The notes: generated by a model from the sequence alone, not told the origin. A DNA stretch of 64,000 bases from Methanocorpusculum sp. (GCF_030655665.1 NZ_JAUSPQ010000007.1:124001-188000); one strand, 5' to 3'; shown: positions 35,221 through 44,193, counted from the stretch's first letter. Made by a program: numbers and translations.

Positions 35221-36084
35221 ATGAGTAAAAGCGGGCTGATCGTCGAAGGAGGGGGGATGAAGTGTGCGTATAGTGCAGGCATCCTCGACCGATTCCTGGA
35301 TGACGGGATTTGTTTTGATGAGTGTATAGGTGTGTCGGCGGGGGCTGGCAATCTGGCATCATTTCTCGCGAACCAGCGGGAAAGAAACCTGCATTTCTAT
35401 ACGATATATCAGAACCATCCAGAGTATCTTGGGATGAGGAATTATCTGAAGCACGGCTCATACTTCAATCTGCAGTACATCTATGGTACGATCACCAACT
35501 CCACCGGTATCGACCCGGTGGATTATCAGGCTCTGACGGCAAATCCCGCAGAGTATTATCTGACGGCGACGAACGCCAGAACCGGCGAAGCTGAATATTT
35601 ATCCGGACATGATATGAAGCGGGATGATTTTCGCGCTATCATGGCAAGCTGCGCCATTCCGGTCGTGTGTAAACCGATCGAGCTGAACGGCAATCTGTAT
35701 TTTGACGGCGGGGTTTCGGATTCGATCCCGGTACAGAAAGCACTTGACGACGGCTGCGATAAACTGGTGGTACTGCTCGAAAACCCGCGCACTTTTGTCC
35801 GTCAGCCCCAGAAATACAAACCATTCTATCATTTCTTCCTGCGGAACTATCCGGAGATCGTCAGGAAAATCGACAGACGGCATTTCGAGTATCACAAGGT
35901 GATAGCCTATGTCAAAAAACTGGAGGAGGAGGGAAAAGCATTCGTTTTTGCCCCGTCCCACCAAGGGGCAGTGAAAACCACTACCAAAGATTCACAGGAT
36001 ATACATGAGCAGTATAACCTTGGCATCGCTGATTACGATGCCAGACGTGACGAATTGAGAGAGTTTCTGAGCGGGTCATCGTAA
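35221..36084 (+). CDS. Patatin-like phospholipase
   Basis: A 287-residue patatin family protein. The oxyanion loop GLIVEGGGMKCAYSAG is near residue 5, the nucleophile Ser lies in GVSAGAG near 39-45, and the catalytic Asp is in YFDGGVSDSIP near 160. No signal peptide, so it is a cytosolic or membrane-associated acyl hydrolase. Archaeal lipids are ethers, so bacterial or dietary ester lipids are a possible substrate; this is inference. Single gene after purL with its own upstream A+T-rich region. Confidence 0.92.
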   Translation: MSKSGLIVEGGGMKCAYSAGILDRFLDDGICFDECIGVSAGAGNLASFLANQRERNLHFYTIYQNHPEYLGMRNYLKHGSYFNLQYIYGTITNSTGIDPVDYQALTANPAEYYLTATNARTGEAEYLSGHDMKRDDFRAIMASCAIPVVCKPIELNGNLYFDGGVSDSIPVQKALDDGCDKLVVLLENPRTFVRQPQKYKPFYHFFLRNYPEIVRKIDRRHFEYHKVIAYVKKLEEEGKAFVFAPSHQGAVKTTTKDSQDIHEQYNLGIADYDARRDELREFLSGSS

Positions 36085-36206
36085 GGTATCAACCTGATCA
36101 ATCTCTCATTTTTGCATTTAAACAGCATGACTTTTTTTCACGGGGATGTAATTTTGACCCGCAAACATTGATTAATAATAGTTGAAAGGGAATAGGTGAG
36201 GTGATT

Positions 36207-36749
36207 ATGATCGAGACGAAACGGTTGATCCTTCGGCAGATCGTAGCCTCCGATGCAGAAGATATATTTGCCTATTCAAGGGGACCAAACACCGGTCTGA
36301 ATGCGAGCTGGAAACCTCACGAAACGCTGAGAGAGACCAGGAGAATCATGCAGGAGGTGTTTCTCGGCCAGGGGAGCGTTTTTGGGATCGTGCTGAAAGA
36401 AACCAATGTACTGATAGGTAACATTGGTCTGATCGGGGATGAGATGCGTGAGAACGATTCGGTCCGGATGCTCGGGTATGCTCTTGGGGAAGATTTCTGG
36501 GGACATGGTTTCATGACCGAAGCAGCAAAGGTTGTTATTGGTTTCGGGTTTGAAACGATGCAGCTCGATCTTATTTCGGCGACATGTTATCCCTTCAACG
36601 TCCGTTCGAGGCGGGTCCTCGAAAAACTCGGGTTCCATTATGAAGGAACACTCGCTCTCGCAGAAAAGAGATATGACGGTAAAGTTTTCGATAAGGATTG
36701 TTATTCCTTAGCGAAGACTGCGTATTCTGAGAATAAGCAGGGATCCTGA
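36207..36749 (+). CDS. GNAT acetyltransferase, RimJ/RimL type
   Basis: About 180 residues with the GNAT fold. IETKRLILRQIVASDAEDIFAYSR is the family's N-terminal strand-helix, GYALGEDFWGHGFMTEAAKVV holds the acetyl-CoA pyrophosphate loop (Q/RxxGxG/A type), and ATCYPFNVRSRRVLEKLGFHYEG is the C-terminal signature. ATG at 36207 follows GAGGTGA; a GTG at 36201 is also in frame. It probably acetylates the N-terminus of a protein such as a ribosomal one, substrate unknown. Isolated gene. Confidence 0.9.
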   Translation: MIETKRLILRQIVASDAEDIFAYSRGPNTGLNASWKPHETLRETRRIMQEVFLGQGSVFGIVLKETNVLIGNIGLIGDEMRENDSVRMLGYALGEDFWGHGFMTEAAKVVIGFGFETMQLDLISATCYPFNVRSRRVLEKLGFHYEGTLALAEKRYDGKVFDKDCYSLAKTAYSENKQGS

Positions 36750-36831
36750 TAAAAAAAAGGTAGTAAGTCACTATTTTTCTGTTGTTTGACCGTGATATAC
36801 GCGGCCAAAAGGAGTTCGGTTTTTTGCGGGA

Positions 36832-37386
36832 TCATTCGCAGATCAGCTGTTCGCGTCTGAGTGATTTTATCTTTCGTGCAGGTTTTAACCCAAGATGAAG
36901 CAGGAGAAGACCCATTACAACTAGGAAAACCACACATCCAAGGTTCAGCCACGCCATTTGACCCAAAACGATCCATCCATAGATGAACGCAGCCAGATTT
37001 GCCGCGGCAATAATGAACTCGAGCCAGACAAAAGTAAACCAGAGATTTTTCATCGTTGAGAGGCGTTTTATCTTTGAGTCGATGTCGGTGTAAAGTTCGA
37101 ACGGACCGCTCGCCGCCTCTTTTCGTAAGTACACCCATCTGAACACAGATGCTACACAGACAACGCCGGCCTCTTCCAGGAATCTGAGATAGGCAACGCT
37201 TTCCGGCGACGACGGAAGATTTTCCAGAAGTTCGATTTGGTAGATGTACTTTCCCGGCTCGGTCTCTTCGAAGGTGTATTTCCCAAAGAAGAAACTGTAT
37301 AAGGACATGCCCTTTGCCGCCATCTCGTTCAGCCACTTCTCCTCTTTTTCATAATCGGAGATCCATCTCCATGTTGCGTGCTTCAT
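36832..37386 (-). CDS. DUF2812 membrane protein
   Basis: A 184-residue protein with a soluble N-terminal DUF2812 region (EKEEKWLNEMAAKGMSLYSFFFGKYTFEETEPGKYIYQIEL) and two C-terminal membrane helices (WFTFVWLEFIIAAANLAAFIYG and LGCVVFLVVMGLLLLHLG). DUF2812 proteins regularly pair with PadR regulators in Firmicutes, as here: the PadR gene ends four bases into this one. Role unknown; a sensing or envelope-stress function is often supposed. The pair is probably of bacterial origin. Confidence 0.88.
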   Translation of the reverse strand: MKHATWRWISDYEKEEKWLNEMAAKGMSLYSFFFGKYTFEETEPGKYIYQIELLENLPSSPESVAYLRFLEEAGVVCVASVFRWVYLRKEAASGPFELYTDIDSKIKRLSTMKNLWFTFVWLEFIIAAANLAAFIYGWIVLGQMAWLNLGCVVFLVVMGLLLLHLGLKPARKIKSLRREQLICE

Positions 37387-37706
37387 GATGTTGCCCCCGT
37401 GATCTTTCTACCGTTTTTAAGAAGTTCTTCGAGTCTCTGTATTTCATAACTCACTACTTTTTTTCCGGATTCGGTTATCTGATACTCTTTTTTTCGTGAG
37501 TCTGATTCGCCGGCAGAGATGATCCATCCTTTTTCCAGCAGCGTATTGATCGCTCCATACAATGTTCCCGGCCCCAGATTGACCCGGTCACTACTCATTA
37601 TTTTTACATTCTGCATTATCCCGTAGCCGTGCATCGGTTCGTAGAGAGAGAGCAGGATGTAATAAGCTGCTTCCGTAAGGGGAGATTTTTCCAACGTAAG
37701 TGTCAT
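37383..37706 (-). CDS. PadR-family transcriptional regulator
   Basis: About 107 residues. The PadR winged helix runs TEAAYYILLSLYEPMHGYGIMQNV to GTLYGAINTLLEKGWIISAGESDSRKKEYQITESGKKV, with a short C-terminal dimerisation helix. The ATG at 37706 (MTLTLEKSPLTEAAY) is preferred to the frame opening at 37748, because the additional residues overlap the operator-like repeats. It likely represses this operon by binding the repeats at 37722-37773. Confidence 0.92.
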   Translation of the reverse strand: MTLTLEKSPLTEAAYYILLSLYEPMHGYGIMQNVKIMSSDRVNLGPGTLYGAINTLLEKGWIISAGESDSRKKEYQITESGKKVVSYEIQRLEELLKNGRKITGATS

Positions 37707-37721
37707 GATGTATTCCGTGTG

Positions 37722-37773
37722 ACGATGTATCGTTAAGCGATGTATCACTTGACGATATATTGTTGTATCGTCA
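37722..37773. promoter_or_regulatory. Operator repeats before the padR operon
   Basis: Three related elements. ACGATGTATCGT (37722-37733) is a perfect palindrome around a 2-base centre. GCGATGTATCAC lies at 37738-37749. TGACGATA (37750-37757) with TATCGTCA (37766-37773) is an 8-bp inverted repeat spaced by 8. They fit the ATGTAT-type half-sites of PadR binding and lie just upstream of the padR start. Confidence 0.65.
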
Positions 37774-37838
37774 TCCGATATAATAGTTGCTGGAAAAAAG
37801 GGGAGGGGTTCATTACGTCCTGCTGGTCATCAGTTCCG

Positions 37839-39788
37839 TCAGGCACGGGCAAATCCCCCGCCGAACCCTGAAGAGACCGATCCGTACGATCCCGCAGTTT
37901 CATCCAGCGTGATCTCTGTAACGGTAGTCCCGATCATAAGTGTATAGGTCGAACCGATCGTCATATCCGGGGAACTGATTATCACGGAATTAAACGAGAG
38001 CGACGAGGTATAGGTGAGGAGGACGCTGCCGGAGGCATCGGTGAGCGAAAGTATTGTCCCGGCCTGGGTACTGGTATCGAAGTTATACATGATGGATGCC
38101 TGCGTCGATGAAGAATCGAATCCTTCCGCCATCGAAGAACTTCCAATTGCCAATACGATACCCCCATTGACAACACACGTTCCGCCGGACTCGGCCCCCG
38201 CATCAATTGCACTGTTTCCGTTGTTGTTTGCCTCGACATACAAGGTACCGCCGTTTATTGTGAGATCACCGTTGGAATCCACACCGTCTCCCGAGGAGGA
38301 GAACACCGAGATTACTCCGCCGGTGATCGTGAGCTGGGCGAGATCCCCGCTTTCGGTAAGGACGGAACTGAAAGAGTCCATGTCAAAGCTGCCGCCGCCC
38401 ATCATAAATCCGCTCCCGTCAGCCCCGCCTCCGGCATTCATACAGTCATCGGTCGAGGTTATGTCGATCTGGCCGCCGTTAATGGTTATCGCAAAACCTT
38501 CCAGCCCTTCGTAGCTTTGGGTAATCGTGACCGAACCATCGTGTATCACGAGATTCTCATCGGCATGGATGCCGTCATCTCCCGAAGCGATGGAAAAGGT
38601 GCCTCCCTGAATCGTCACATCGCTATTGGAATGGATACCGTCGTCCTCACAGTCGAGAGTTATTGTCCCGCCGGTGATGAGAACAAGTTCGTCGGCCTTC
38701 AGGCCTTTTGCACTCACGCTGTCGTCATCTGTGGTTGTAGTTGTCGGAGTGAAACCCTGGCCCCCGCCCATTTGAGCAGTCATATTTCCGTCGAAGGCGG
38801 ACCTGGTCATATTCATTTCACTTCCCGAATCAATGCCTGACGAAACAGGCATCGTAGTCATATCGGGAACACTGCCTGTAAATCCAAGATTTCCCGAGAC
38901 AGCGGTCCCGCTTCCTTCGCCGGTGGTGATATCGATGTCGCCTCCGGCAATCCGAAGAATTGTTACGGCTTCAATTCCATCACCAGTAGAGGTGATCGTA
39001 ATACTGCCTCCGTCGATCGAGATGAATCCTTTTTCTTCATCATCCATCTGATCGGCCTGTATCCCTTCGTCACCGGCATTGATGGTTATGGTGCCGTCAT
39101 AGATCTTCACGGAATTCTTTCCATGGAGTCCGTCGCCGACTGCAGTTAAATTGTATGTGCCACCGGCGATGATTAGATTGTCCTGCGAGGAAATCGCGTG
39201 GAGATAGTTGCCGGTCACGATCAGCGTACCCTGACCATTGAGCGTGAGATCGCTGCGTGAGTAAATCACGGCTTTGGCTTCCTTACCGTCGATTGTAGCG
39301 GCATACACACTGCCGTCTTCGAGGGTATTGACACTGCCTTCGGCGAGAGTGATGAATACTTTGTCGGCCTGTGCCGCATATATGGCCGGGTTATCCGAAC
39401 AGGAAATATCAACGCCGTCAAGAACGAGCTGGACCTTGTCACTCTCGCCGGCATATATAACGATCTGGCCGTCGGAAAGACTGCCGCGTGCGATATACGT
39501 GCCTTCATCGGTGATGGTTATCACATTGCCATATACCGAAGCCCCGGATCCGTCAACATAACTTGCTCCGTCGGCAAGATACAGAACCGTCGCTGAATCT
39601 TCGTCATATGAGGGATCGAGATCTTTGGCGGAGTAGGTGATATCTATAGTGATACCGTCGGTTGATACATTTCCCGTTTCTGCGGATCCGAGAACGGACG
39701 GAGCAAACAGAATGAGACTCGCAAATACTATTCCAAGTGCCAGAAGAACGAACGTGACGATGGCGATCCGTTTTTCTGATGGTTCCAT
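37839..39788 (-). CDS. Cthe_2159-type beta-helix carbohydrate-binding surface protein
   Basis: A 649-residue protein. An N-terminal membrane anchor or signal (RIAIVTFVLLALGIVFASLILFA) precedes a Gly/Asp-rich repeat protein. Short rungs such as ITIDGGSITITSTGDGIEA, DITINGGTLYVEAN and TIQGGTFSIASGDDGIHAD recur throughout, the pattern of a right-handed parallel beta-helix in the carbohydrate-binding DUF4353/Cthe_2159 family. Clostridial relatives bind polygalacturonate. The C-terminus is Gly/Ser-rich (SVSSGFGGGFARA). Probably binds cell-surface or plant polysaccharide outside the cell. The bacterial relatives and lone position suggest transfer. Confidence 0.8.
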   Translation of the reverse strand: MEPSEKRIAIVTFVLLALGIVFASLILFAPSVLGSAETGNVSTDGITIDITYSAKDLDPSYDEDSATVLYLADGASYVDGSGASVYGNVITITDEGTYIARGSLSDGQIVIYAGESDKVQLVLDGVDISCSDNPAIYAAQADKVFITLAEGSVNTLEDGSVYAATIDGKEAKAVIYSRSDLTLNGQGTLIVTGNYLHAISSQDNLIIAGGTYNLTAVGDGLHGKNSVKIYDGTITINAGDEGIQADQMDDEEKGFISIDGGSITITSTGDGIEAVTILRIAGGDIDITTGEGSGTAVSGNLGFTGSVPDMTTMPVSSGIDSGSEMNMTRSAFDGNMTAQMGGGQGFTPTTTTTDDDSVSAKGLKADELVLITGGTITLDCEDDGIHSNSDVTIQGGTFSIASGDDGIHADENLVIHDGSVTITQSYEGLEGFAITINGGQIDITSTDDCMNAGGGADGSGFMMGGGSFDMDSFSSVLTESGDLAQLTITGGVISVFSSSGDGVDSNGDLTINGGTLYVEANNNGNSAIDAGAESGGTCVVNGGIVLAIGSSSMAEGFDSSSTQASIMYNFDTSTQAGTILSLTDASGSVLLTYTSSLSFNSVIISSPDMTIGSTYTLMIGTTVTEITLDETAGSYGSVSSGFGGGFARA

Positions 39789-40172
39789 TATCTCACCCTG
39801 ACGAGCAACGGGCTTCTGGAATCAGGGATAAAACCGGCAGACCAGATATGCAAAGCAGAAAACGATTTCTCTGTTTGGTATTTTGTAGATTCTTTTGATG
39901 ATTGAGGGGAGATAATTGTCATATTGTACTTCCATTATACTTTCTGAGAGTCAGAGACCCGCATGTTCTCACAGCAGGTTGTACGAATCGAAATTGATTC
40001 TTTTCTCTCATTCAGAAATATATATTAAAGTAAAACATATTTAACATTTTGGTGCAGTAACTATACATAAGTCTGTGATCAAAGCAGATGTCGATGGTAC
40101 GGAATACTCGATAAAACCGATGTAGCCGATAAAGTTCGGGATGCGGAACCGGACCTTCATTTGTAGAGAGGC
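39789..40172. other. Intergenic, no gene seen
   Basis: About 380 bases between the beta-helix gene and the DUF1848 gene, both on the minus strand. A+T-rich runs near 40015-40060 could form promoters. I see no RNA gene, operator or protein. Confidence 0.5.
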
Positions 40173-41102
40173 TCAAAAGAGAGGCGTCTGACCGTCACGC
40201 AGACGTGTCTGACGGGCATTGGTGACGATATCGCCGTCGGCCGATGTGCCGATGAGGAAGGGGGAGGAGGAGTCATGGAGCGAACGATTGTTTTGGACGG
40301 TTTTTTGATCATAATTCGCATAACAGTACACACATCCGTGACCACAGGTATTGTAAACACCGATATCGCAGTTGAGCAGACAGGAGCAGGAGCTGCGTGT
40401 CGATATGCTGCCGGAATCGTGACGAAGTTTTTGCCCGACCGCACGTTCCAGAACCTCACGGGTGAGGCATCCGGAACAATCGACGCCGTATGGTGAGAGT
40501 TCCGATCCTTCAGCACAGGATTTTATTTTTATTCCGTACTCGCGACCGATCTCACAGAATGTTTTTCCAAGAGTGATGCGATCCTTTGGTTCCATTTCCT
40601 TTCCGGCAGGGAAGTTTCGTCTGGTTTTTTCATAGAGGTCGAGGAAGCTGATGACGCAGACGTCGGTGTATCCGGAAAGTTCCGCCGCCATTTTTTCAAA
40701 TGCAACGGTGTGATACTCAGGGGAATATTTTTCTGTCAGAAAAATCGGGTCATACCGCCAGCCGATCCGGTTGAGTCCGACGATTCGGGATAGGTTCTGA
40801 AATGAATCGATCACTTGTTCGACCGAAGGAACATGAGGTTCGATCTCTTTTCCGTATGGGGTGATGGTGACATACCAGAACTGACCGAATCCGTCCAGTT
40901 CATGGATTCTCGGAAGCATCGGTGCAGGATTTTTGGTACAGAAGTTGATACAATCCACGAGATCCGGGTTCAGCAGGTATTTCGTAACCTTCTGAGGAAA
41001 ATACGGGTTACGTACGAGAACATACCCTTCCTTGATACGATTGTAGAACCATTCGCTGAAAAATGCAGGGATATCTGTCCTGCTTCCGGTATTGAGGATC
41101 AT
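40173..41102 (-). CDS. DUF1848 family protein
   Basis: About 309 residues. It starts at MILNTGSRTDIPAFFSEWFYNRI, the DUF1848 opening, followed by VLVRNPYFPQKVTKY and the FCTKNPAPM strand. The C-terminal cysteines (SSCSCLLNCDIGVYNTCGHGCVYCYANYD near residues 235-263) include a CxxxCxxC-like arrangement usual in the family. It is distantly related to radical SAM-type proteins (SPL-like), and a Fe-S cluster is expected. Function unknown. The frame open to 41195 adds hydrophobic residues not shared with the family, so ATG 41102 is used. Confidence 0.9.
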   Translation of the reverse strand: MILNTGSRTDIPAFFSEWFYNRIKEGYVLVRNPYFPQKVTKYLLNPDLVDCINFCTKNPAPMLPRIHELDGFGQFWYVTITPYGKEIEPHVPSVEQVIDSFQNLSRIVGLNRIGWRYDPIFLTEKYSPEYHTVAFEKMAAELSGYTDVCVISFLDLYEKTRRNFPAGKEMEPKDRITLGKTFCEIGREYGIKIKSCAEGSELSPYGVDCSGCLTREVLERAVGQKLRHDSGSISTRSSCSCLLNCDIGVYNTCGHGCVYCYANYDQKTVQNNRSLHDSSSPFLIGTSADGDIVTNARQTRLRDGQTPLF

Positions 41103-41233
41103 GGCGGGTTCACTCTGATAGATTTTATTTTCGAGGAGATATAAGGGGTGCGGGAAAACAAAAACAGAAAAGGGCGTGATGAAAAAATACCACAAGCAAA
41201 AACATATTATTAAAAAAATAAAAAATGATTATG

Positions 41234-41383
41234 TTAGTTATGGTTTGCAATGTTCAAGATTGCAATACACCCAACAGCAAACATAAAACCATACCAAAAT
41301 GTACGAGCTTCTGGTTTGAATGCTTCTTTTGGTATGGCAATATTCAATTGGTTAGTAGAACCAGTTTTTTTTATTGACATCAT
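41234..41383 (-). CDS. Tiny single-helix membrane protein
   Basis: 49 residues: a soluble first half (SIKKTGSTNQLNIAIPKEAF) and one helix (FWYGFMFAVGCIAILNIA). A purine-rich GGGGTGAG lies 5-12 bases upstream of the paired ATG codons (41383 and 41380), supporting translation. It follows the membrane-anchored HTH gene by 78 bases, on the same strand, and may be functionally linked. Family unknown. Confidence 0.5.
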   Translation of the reverse strand: MMSIKKTGSTNQLNIAIPKEAFKPEARTFWYGFMFAVGCIAILNIANHN

Positions 41384-41461
41384 TACGATCTCACCCCCCT
41401 TTTGAATAAGTAGCAAAAAGGCGGACCTTTCTGCCCTTCCTTCGACTTTTTATCTGGTTCA

Positions 41462-41755
41462 TTATTCATTATTTAGTGCCTCAAACAATTTAGCCAAAAG
41501 ATAGACCCCGGCAGTAATTATAGCAATCATGGCAAGCAATGTCATAAGATCATTATTTTCCATTTCTCCGAGAGCCGCAACGTATTTATTGATAGTATTT
41601 TTATTAATTCCAGTCTGTTCTGAGATTTGAAGATTATTATACCCCTTATTTCTCAGGAGCATAATATCTTTGAGAAGGGCAGGATTAAGTTTATATTTTT
41701 TTGATATCTGAATGAACTTCTCATTTGCTCTTTCAATATTATCATCATATGTCAT
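41462..41755 (-). CDS. Membrane-anchored HTH protein
   Basis: About 97 residues. A helix-turn-helix region lies at about residues 27-62 (LLKDIMLLRNKGYNNLQISEQTGINKNTINKYVAAL), followed by one membrane helix (MTLLAMIAIITAGVYLLAKLF) and a short tail. A Shine-Dalgarno is not evident, so leaderless translation is possible; upstream DNA is very A+T-rich (41755-41830). The combination of DNA-binding head and C-terminal anchor suggests a membrane-tethered regulator. The partner target is unknown. Confidence 0.55.
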   Translation of the reverse strand: MTYDDNIERANEKFIQISKKYKLNPALLKDIMLLRNKGYNNLQISEQTGINKNTINKYVAALGEMENNDLMTLLAMIAIITAGVYLLAKLFEALNNE

Positions 41756-42049
41756 ACAATAATATTGGAGGTCATAATATATAAGTATTATTGACCATAT
41801 TTGGTTATTTAAAACATTATTAGTTAACATGACTATTCAAATTAACCAATAATAATCTTGATCACGAATTACTTACCTCCAAAGTATTTCTCACGATAAT
41901 CAATATAATCTCCGCCATATTTTTAAGAGTGCAAGAAGAGAATGGTTACATAAAGTAATTGCATCAAGAAAAACGGATTGAAACAGTTTTTGGAGAAAAC
42001 TTTCACGAAAATACAGTTAATTTAAATTTGATTTCAGAAAAAGAAAAGA

Positions 42050-42121
42050 AGCCTCAGGCGAGAGTTGAACTCGCGACCTCGTCCTTACCAAGGACGCGCT
42101 ATACCACTAAGCCACTGAGGC
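42050..42121 (-). tRNA. tRNA-Thr (anticodon GGT)
   Basis: Minus-strand cloverleaf with acceptor GCCTCAG/CTGAGGC, anticodon arm CGTCC-TTGGTAA-GGACG (anticodon GGT), T-arm GCGAG-TTCAACT-CTCGC and a discriminator U, as is usual for archaeal tRNA-Thr. No intron and no encoded CCA. Confidence 0.96.
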
Positions 42122-42236
42122 AACAAAATATTGCGATAACAAGATACAACTCAGACTCATTTAAACATTATGAATCGAGGGCATAATTTTGAAACTGAAA
42201 ACAGCCCCGTACCAAAAAATCAGGGGCAAACCCCAC

Positions 42237-43463
42237 TCACGCGCACAACATCCTAAGGATCGTTTTCGCCGCGACAAAACCTGTGGAAAATGCCGCCTGA
42301 ATGTTGTATCCTCCGGTATCCCCGTCGATATCCATCACTTCTCCCGCAAAAAAGATGCCAGGAGCGATTTTCGACTCACAGGTCTTTTTATTGATCTCCG
42401 CAAGCGGGACCCCGCCGGCAGTACACATTGCCACACCGAAATCTCCGACCCGCTCAACAATAACAGGGAACCCGGTCAGGTTTTCGACTAGTGCGCCCCG
42501 CATCTTCGACGTCAGCTGCCCGCCGGTCGTTCCTTCAGGAATACCGGAGATCTCCACCAGAGCGCGAGTGAGACGATCCGGACAGGAAAGACCGGAAAGA
42601 AGATTCTGGATCTGCTTCCCTCCTGACTCGGCGGTCCGTTCTTTGAGAAGGGTATCAACTTCCTCCGGGGAAAGAGGAGTGAACGCGATTCTGAGCTGAT
42701 CTCCTGCCCGCATCCACCTCGACGCATCCAGGATCACCGGACCCGAATAGCCAAAACGGGTGATCAGCAGATCGCCCTCCCGGGTCATCAGCTTCTTCCC
42801 TTCGTGCCATATGCTCACCTTCGCCGGAAGAGAGATCCCTGAAAGATCCCAGAGCAGATGGTCATCGACATATACCGGCGTCAAAGAAGGTTCCGGCAAA
42901 ACGATCGTATGACCCAGCGATTCCGCAAAGGCATAACCGTCCCCCGTCGAGCCGGTCCCAGGGTATGACATCCCGCCTGTCGCGATCACCACGTACTTTG
43001 CCTGATATGCGGTGAGGGAAGTCTGCACAGAATATCCTCCGTTGTTTGGGGCGACAGACTTCACCACCTCCGAATAAAATATCTCAACTCCTGCCTCATC
43101 ACAGGCATCCAGCAAAGCATCCAGCACATCATCCGCCCGAAGCGAAACGGGGAAGACCTTATCGTTCTCGTTTGTGAACAAAGGCACGCCGCGATGTTCG
43201 AAGAAATCCATCACGGTCTCGTTCGAACACGCCATCAGAGAAGGCTTCACAAAATTCCCATGATCCCCATAGTTTCCGGTGAACGTTTTCACATCACCGG
43301 AATGCGTGAGATTACACTGACCGGAACCAGCCAGCAGAAGTTTTCGACCCGGCAGTTTCATCTTTTCCAGAATGAGAACCTTGGCCGGTGCAAGATGGGC
43401 GGCACAAAACAGTCCTGCGGGTCCTGTCCCGACAACGATCACATCATACTCACGCATACTCAT
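42237..43463 (-). CDS. HI0933-family flavoprotein (YhiN-like)
   Basis: A 408-residue NAD(P)/FAD-dependent oxidoreductase. The FAD-binding Rossmann motif is VVGTGPAGLFCAAHL near residue 11, followed by the family-specific GRKLLLAGSGQCNLTHSG near 40. The second FAD motif KYVVIATGGMSYPGTGSTGDG is near 155-175 and the C-terminal GIFFAGEVMDIDGDTGGYNIQAAFSTG near 370. These proteins reduce unknown substrates. The ATG at 43463 or three codons later at 43457 can start the protein. It is divergent from the structured leader of the S15 operon. Confidence 0.93.
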   Translation of the reverse strand: MSMREYDVIVVGTGPAGLFCAAHLAPAKVLILEKMKLPGRKLLLAGSGQCNLTHSGDVKTFTGNYGDHGNFVKPSLMACSNETVMDFFEHRGVPLFTNENDKVFPVSLRADDVLDALLDACDEAGVEIFYSEVVKSVAPNNGGYSVQTSLTAYQAKYVVIATGGMSYPGTGSTGDGYAFAESLGHTIVLPEPSLTPVYVDDHLLWDLSGISLPAKVSIWHEGKKLMTREGDLLITRFGYSGPVILDASRWMRAGDQLRIAFTPLSPEEVDTLLKERTAESGGKQIQNLLSGLSCPDRLTRALVEISGIPEGTTGGQLTSKMRGALVENLTGFPVIVERVGDFGVAMCTAGGVPLAEINKKTCESKIAPGIFFAGEVMDIDGDTGGYNIQAAFSTGFVAAKTILRMLCA

Positions 43464-43514
43464 TGTATGTACGTACGTCCCAAACCCTTATTATTGATCC
43501 CCTCCAACATATAC

Positions 43515-43727
43515 GAAGCACTTAGGTGCTGACTGAAGTAAGTCCGACGTGTCTGTCTACTAAGACACTGCCATATGGCTATGGGATTACGACGAGTCAG
43601 CTGTATTATACATGCTGCTCTTTTCGTGACTTACGACCATACCTGTCAAATTACAGTATCCGCGAATACGTCGTCAGGTTGGTTCTCCACCCGGTACGGA
43701 TGGGCGGACAGTCTCTTTCGCGAGGTG
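43515..43727 (+). ncRNA. Structured leader or small RNA before S15
   Basis: A region of about 210 bases rich in stems. They are AGCAC/GTGCT (43517-43530), GTGTCT/AGACAC (43549-43568), the palindrome GCCATATGGC (43570-43579), and a long hairpin at 43589-43627 with ACGA/TCGT, GAG/CTC, CAGC/GCTG and TGTA/TACA steps around a TTA loop. A TATA-like stretch lies near 43485-43494. It could be a 5' leader for S15 autoregulation or an independent small RNA. I do not recognise it as tRNA, RNase P RNA or SRP RNA. Confidence 0.5.
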
Positions 43728-43734
43728 ATAAATA

Positions 43735-44193
43735 ATGGCACGAATGCATGCTAGAAGAAGAGGAATTGCATCCTCTGTGAGACCATACAGAAAAGAAGTT
43801 CCTGCCTGGTCCAACTCCGATGTAAAAGAGATCGAGGGTAAAATCATCGAGATGCGCAAAGCAGGACTTTCCTGTGCACAGATCGGTCTCGTTCTCCGTG
43901 ACAAACACGGAGTCCCGAACGTAAAACTCGCAACCGGTAAGAGGATCAATGCCATCGTTCGTGAGAACGACCTTGACACTGACATCCCTGAAGATCTGCG
44001 TAACCTTATGCACAAGGCTCTCGGAATGAGAAAACACCTTGAGCAGAACAAGAAAGACCTTCACAACAAACGTCAGCTCCAGCTGACCGAAGCAAAGGTC
44101 CGCAGACTCGTAAAGTACTATGTCGGCAGCAAACGCTTACCCACTGGCTGGGTCTACAAGCCGGAGACTGCAGAGATTCTTCTGTCCAGATAA
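43735..44193 (+). CDS. rps15: 30S ribosomal protein S15P
   Basis: A 152-residue archaeal S15P (the S13e type). The basic N-terminal extension MARMHARRRGIASS and the core GVPNVKLATGKRINAIVRENDL and HLEQNKKDLHNKRQLQLTEAKVRRLVKYYV match the family. It binds 16S rRNA helices 20-22. GAGGTGATAAATA precedes the ATG. It begins the operon with the GAN nuclease, Pcc1 and S3Ae. The leader before it may mediate autoregulation. Confidence 0.97.
   Translation: MARMHARRRGIASSVRPYRKEVPAWSNSDVKEIEGKIIEMRKAGLSCAQIGLVLRDKHGVPNVKLATGKRINAIVRENDLDTDIPEDLRNLMHKALGMRKHLEQNKKDLHNKRQLQLTEAKVRRLVKYYVGSKRLPTGWVYKPETAEILLSR

Noticed and set aside
43515-43727. RNase P RNA or SRP RNA
   Set aside because: It is too short for RNase P RNA and lacks the conserved core sequences of either.
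43526-43735. A 69-codon open frame in the S15 leader
   Set aside because: It is crossed by several stems, its residues are unremarkable, and it ends inside the S15 start region.
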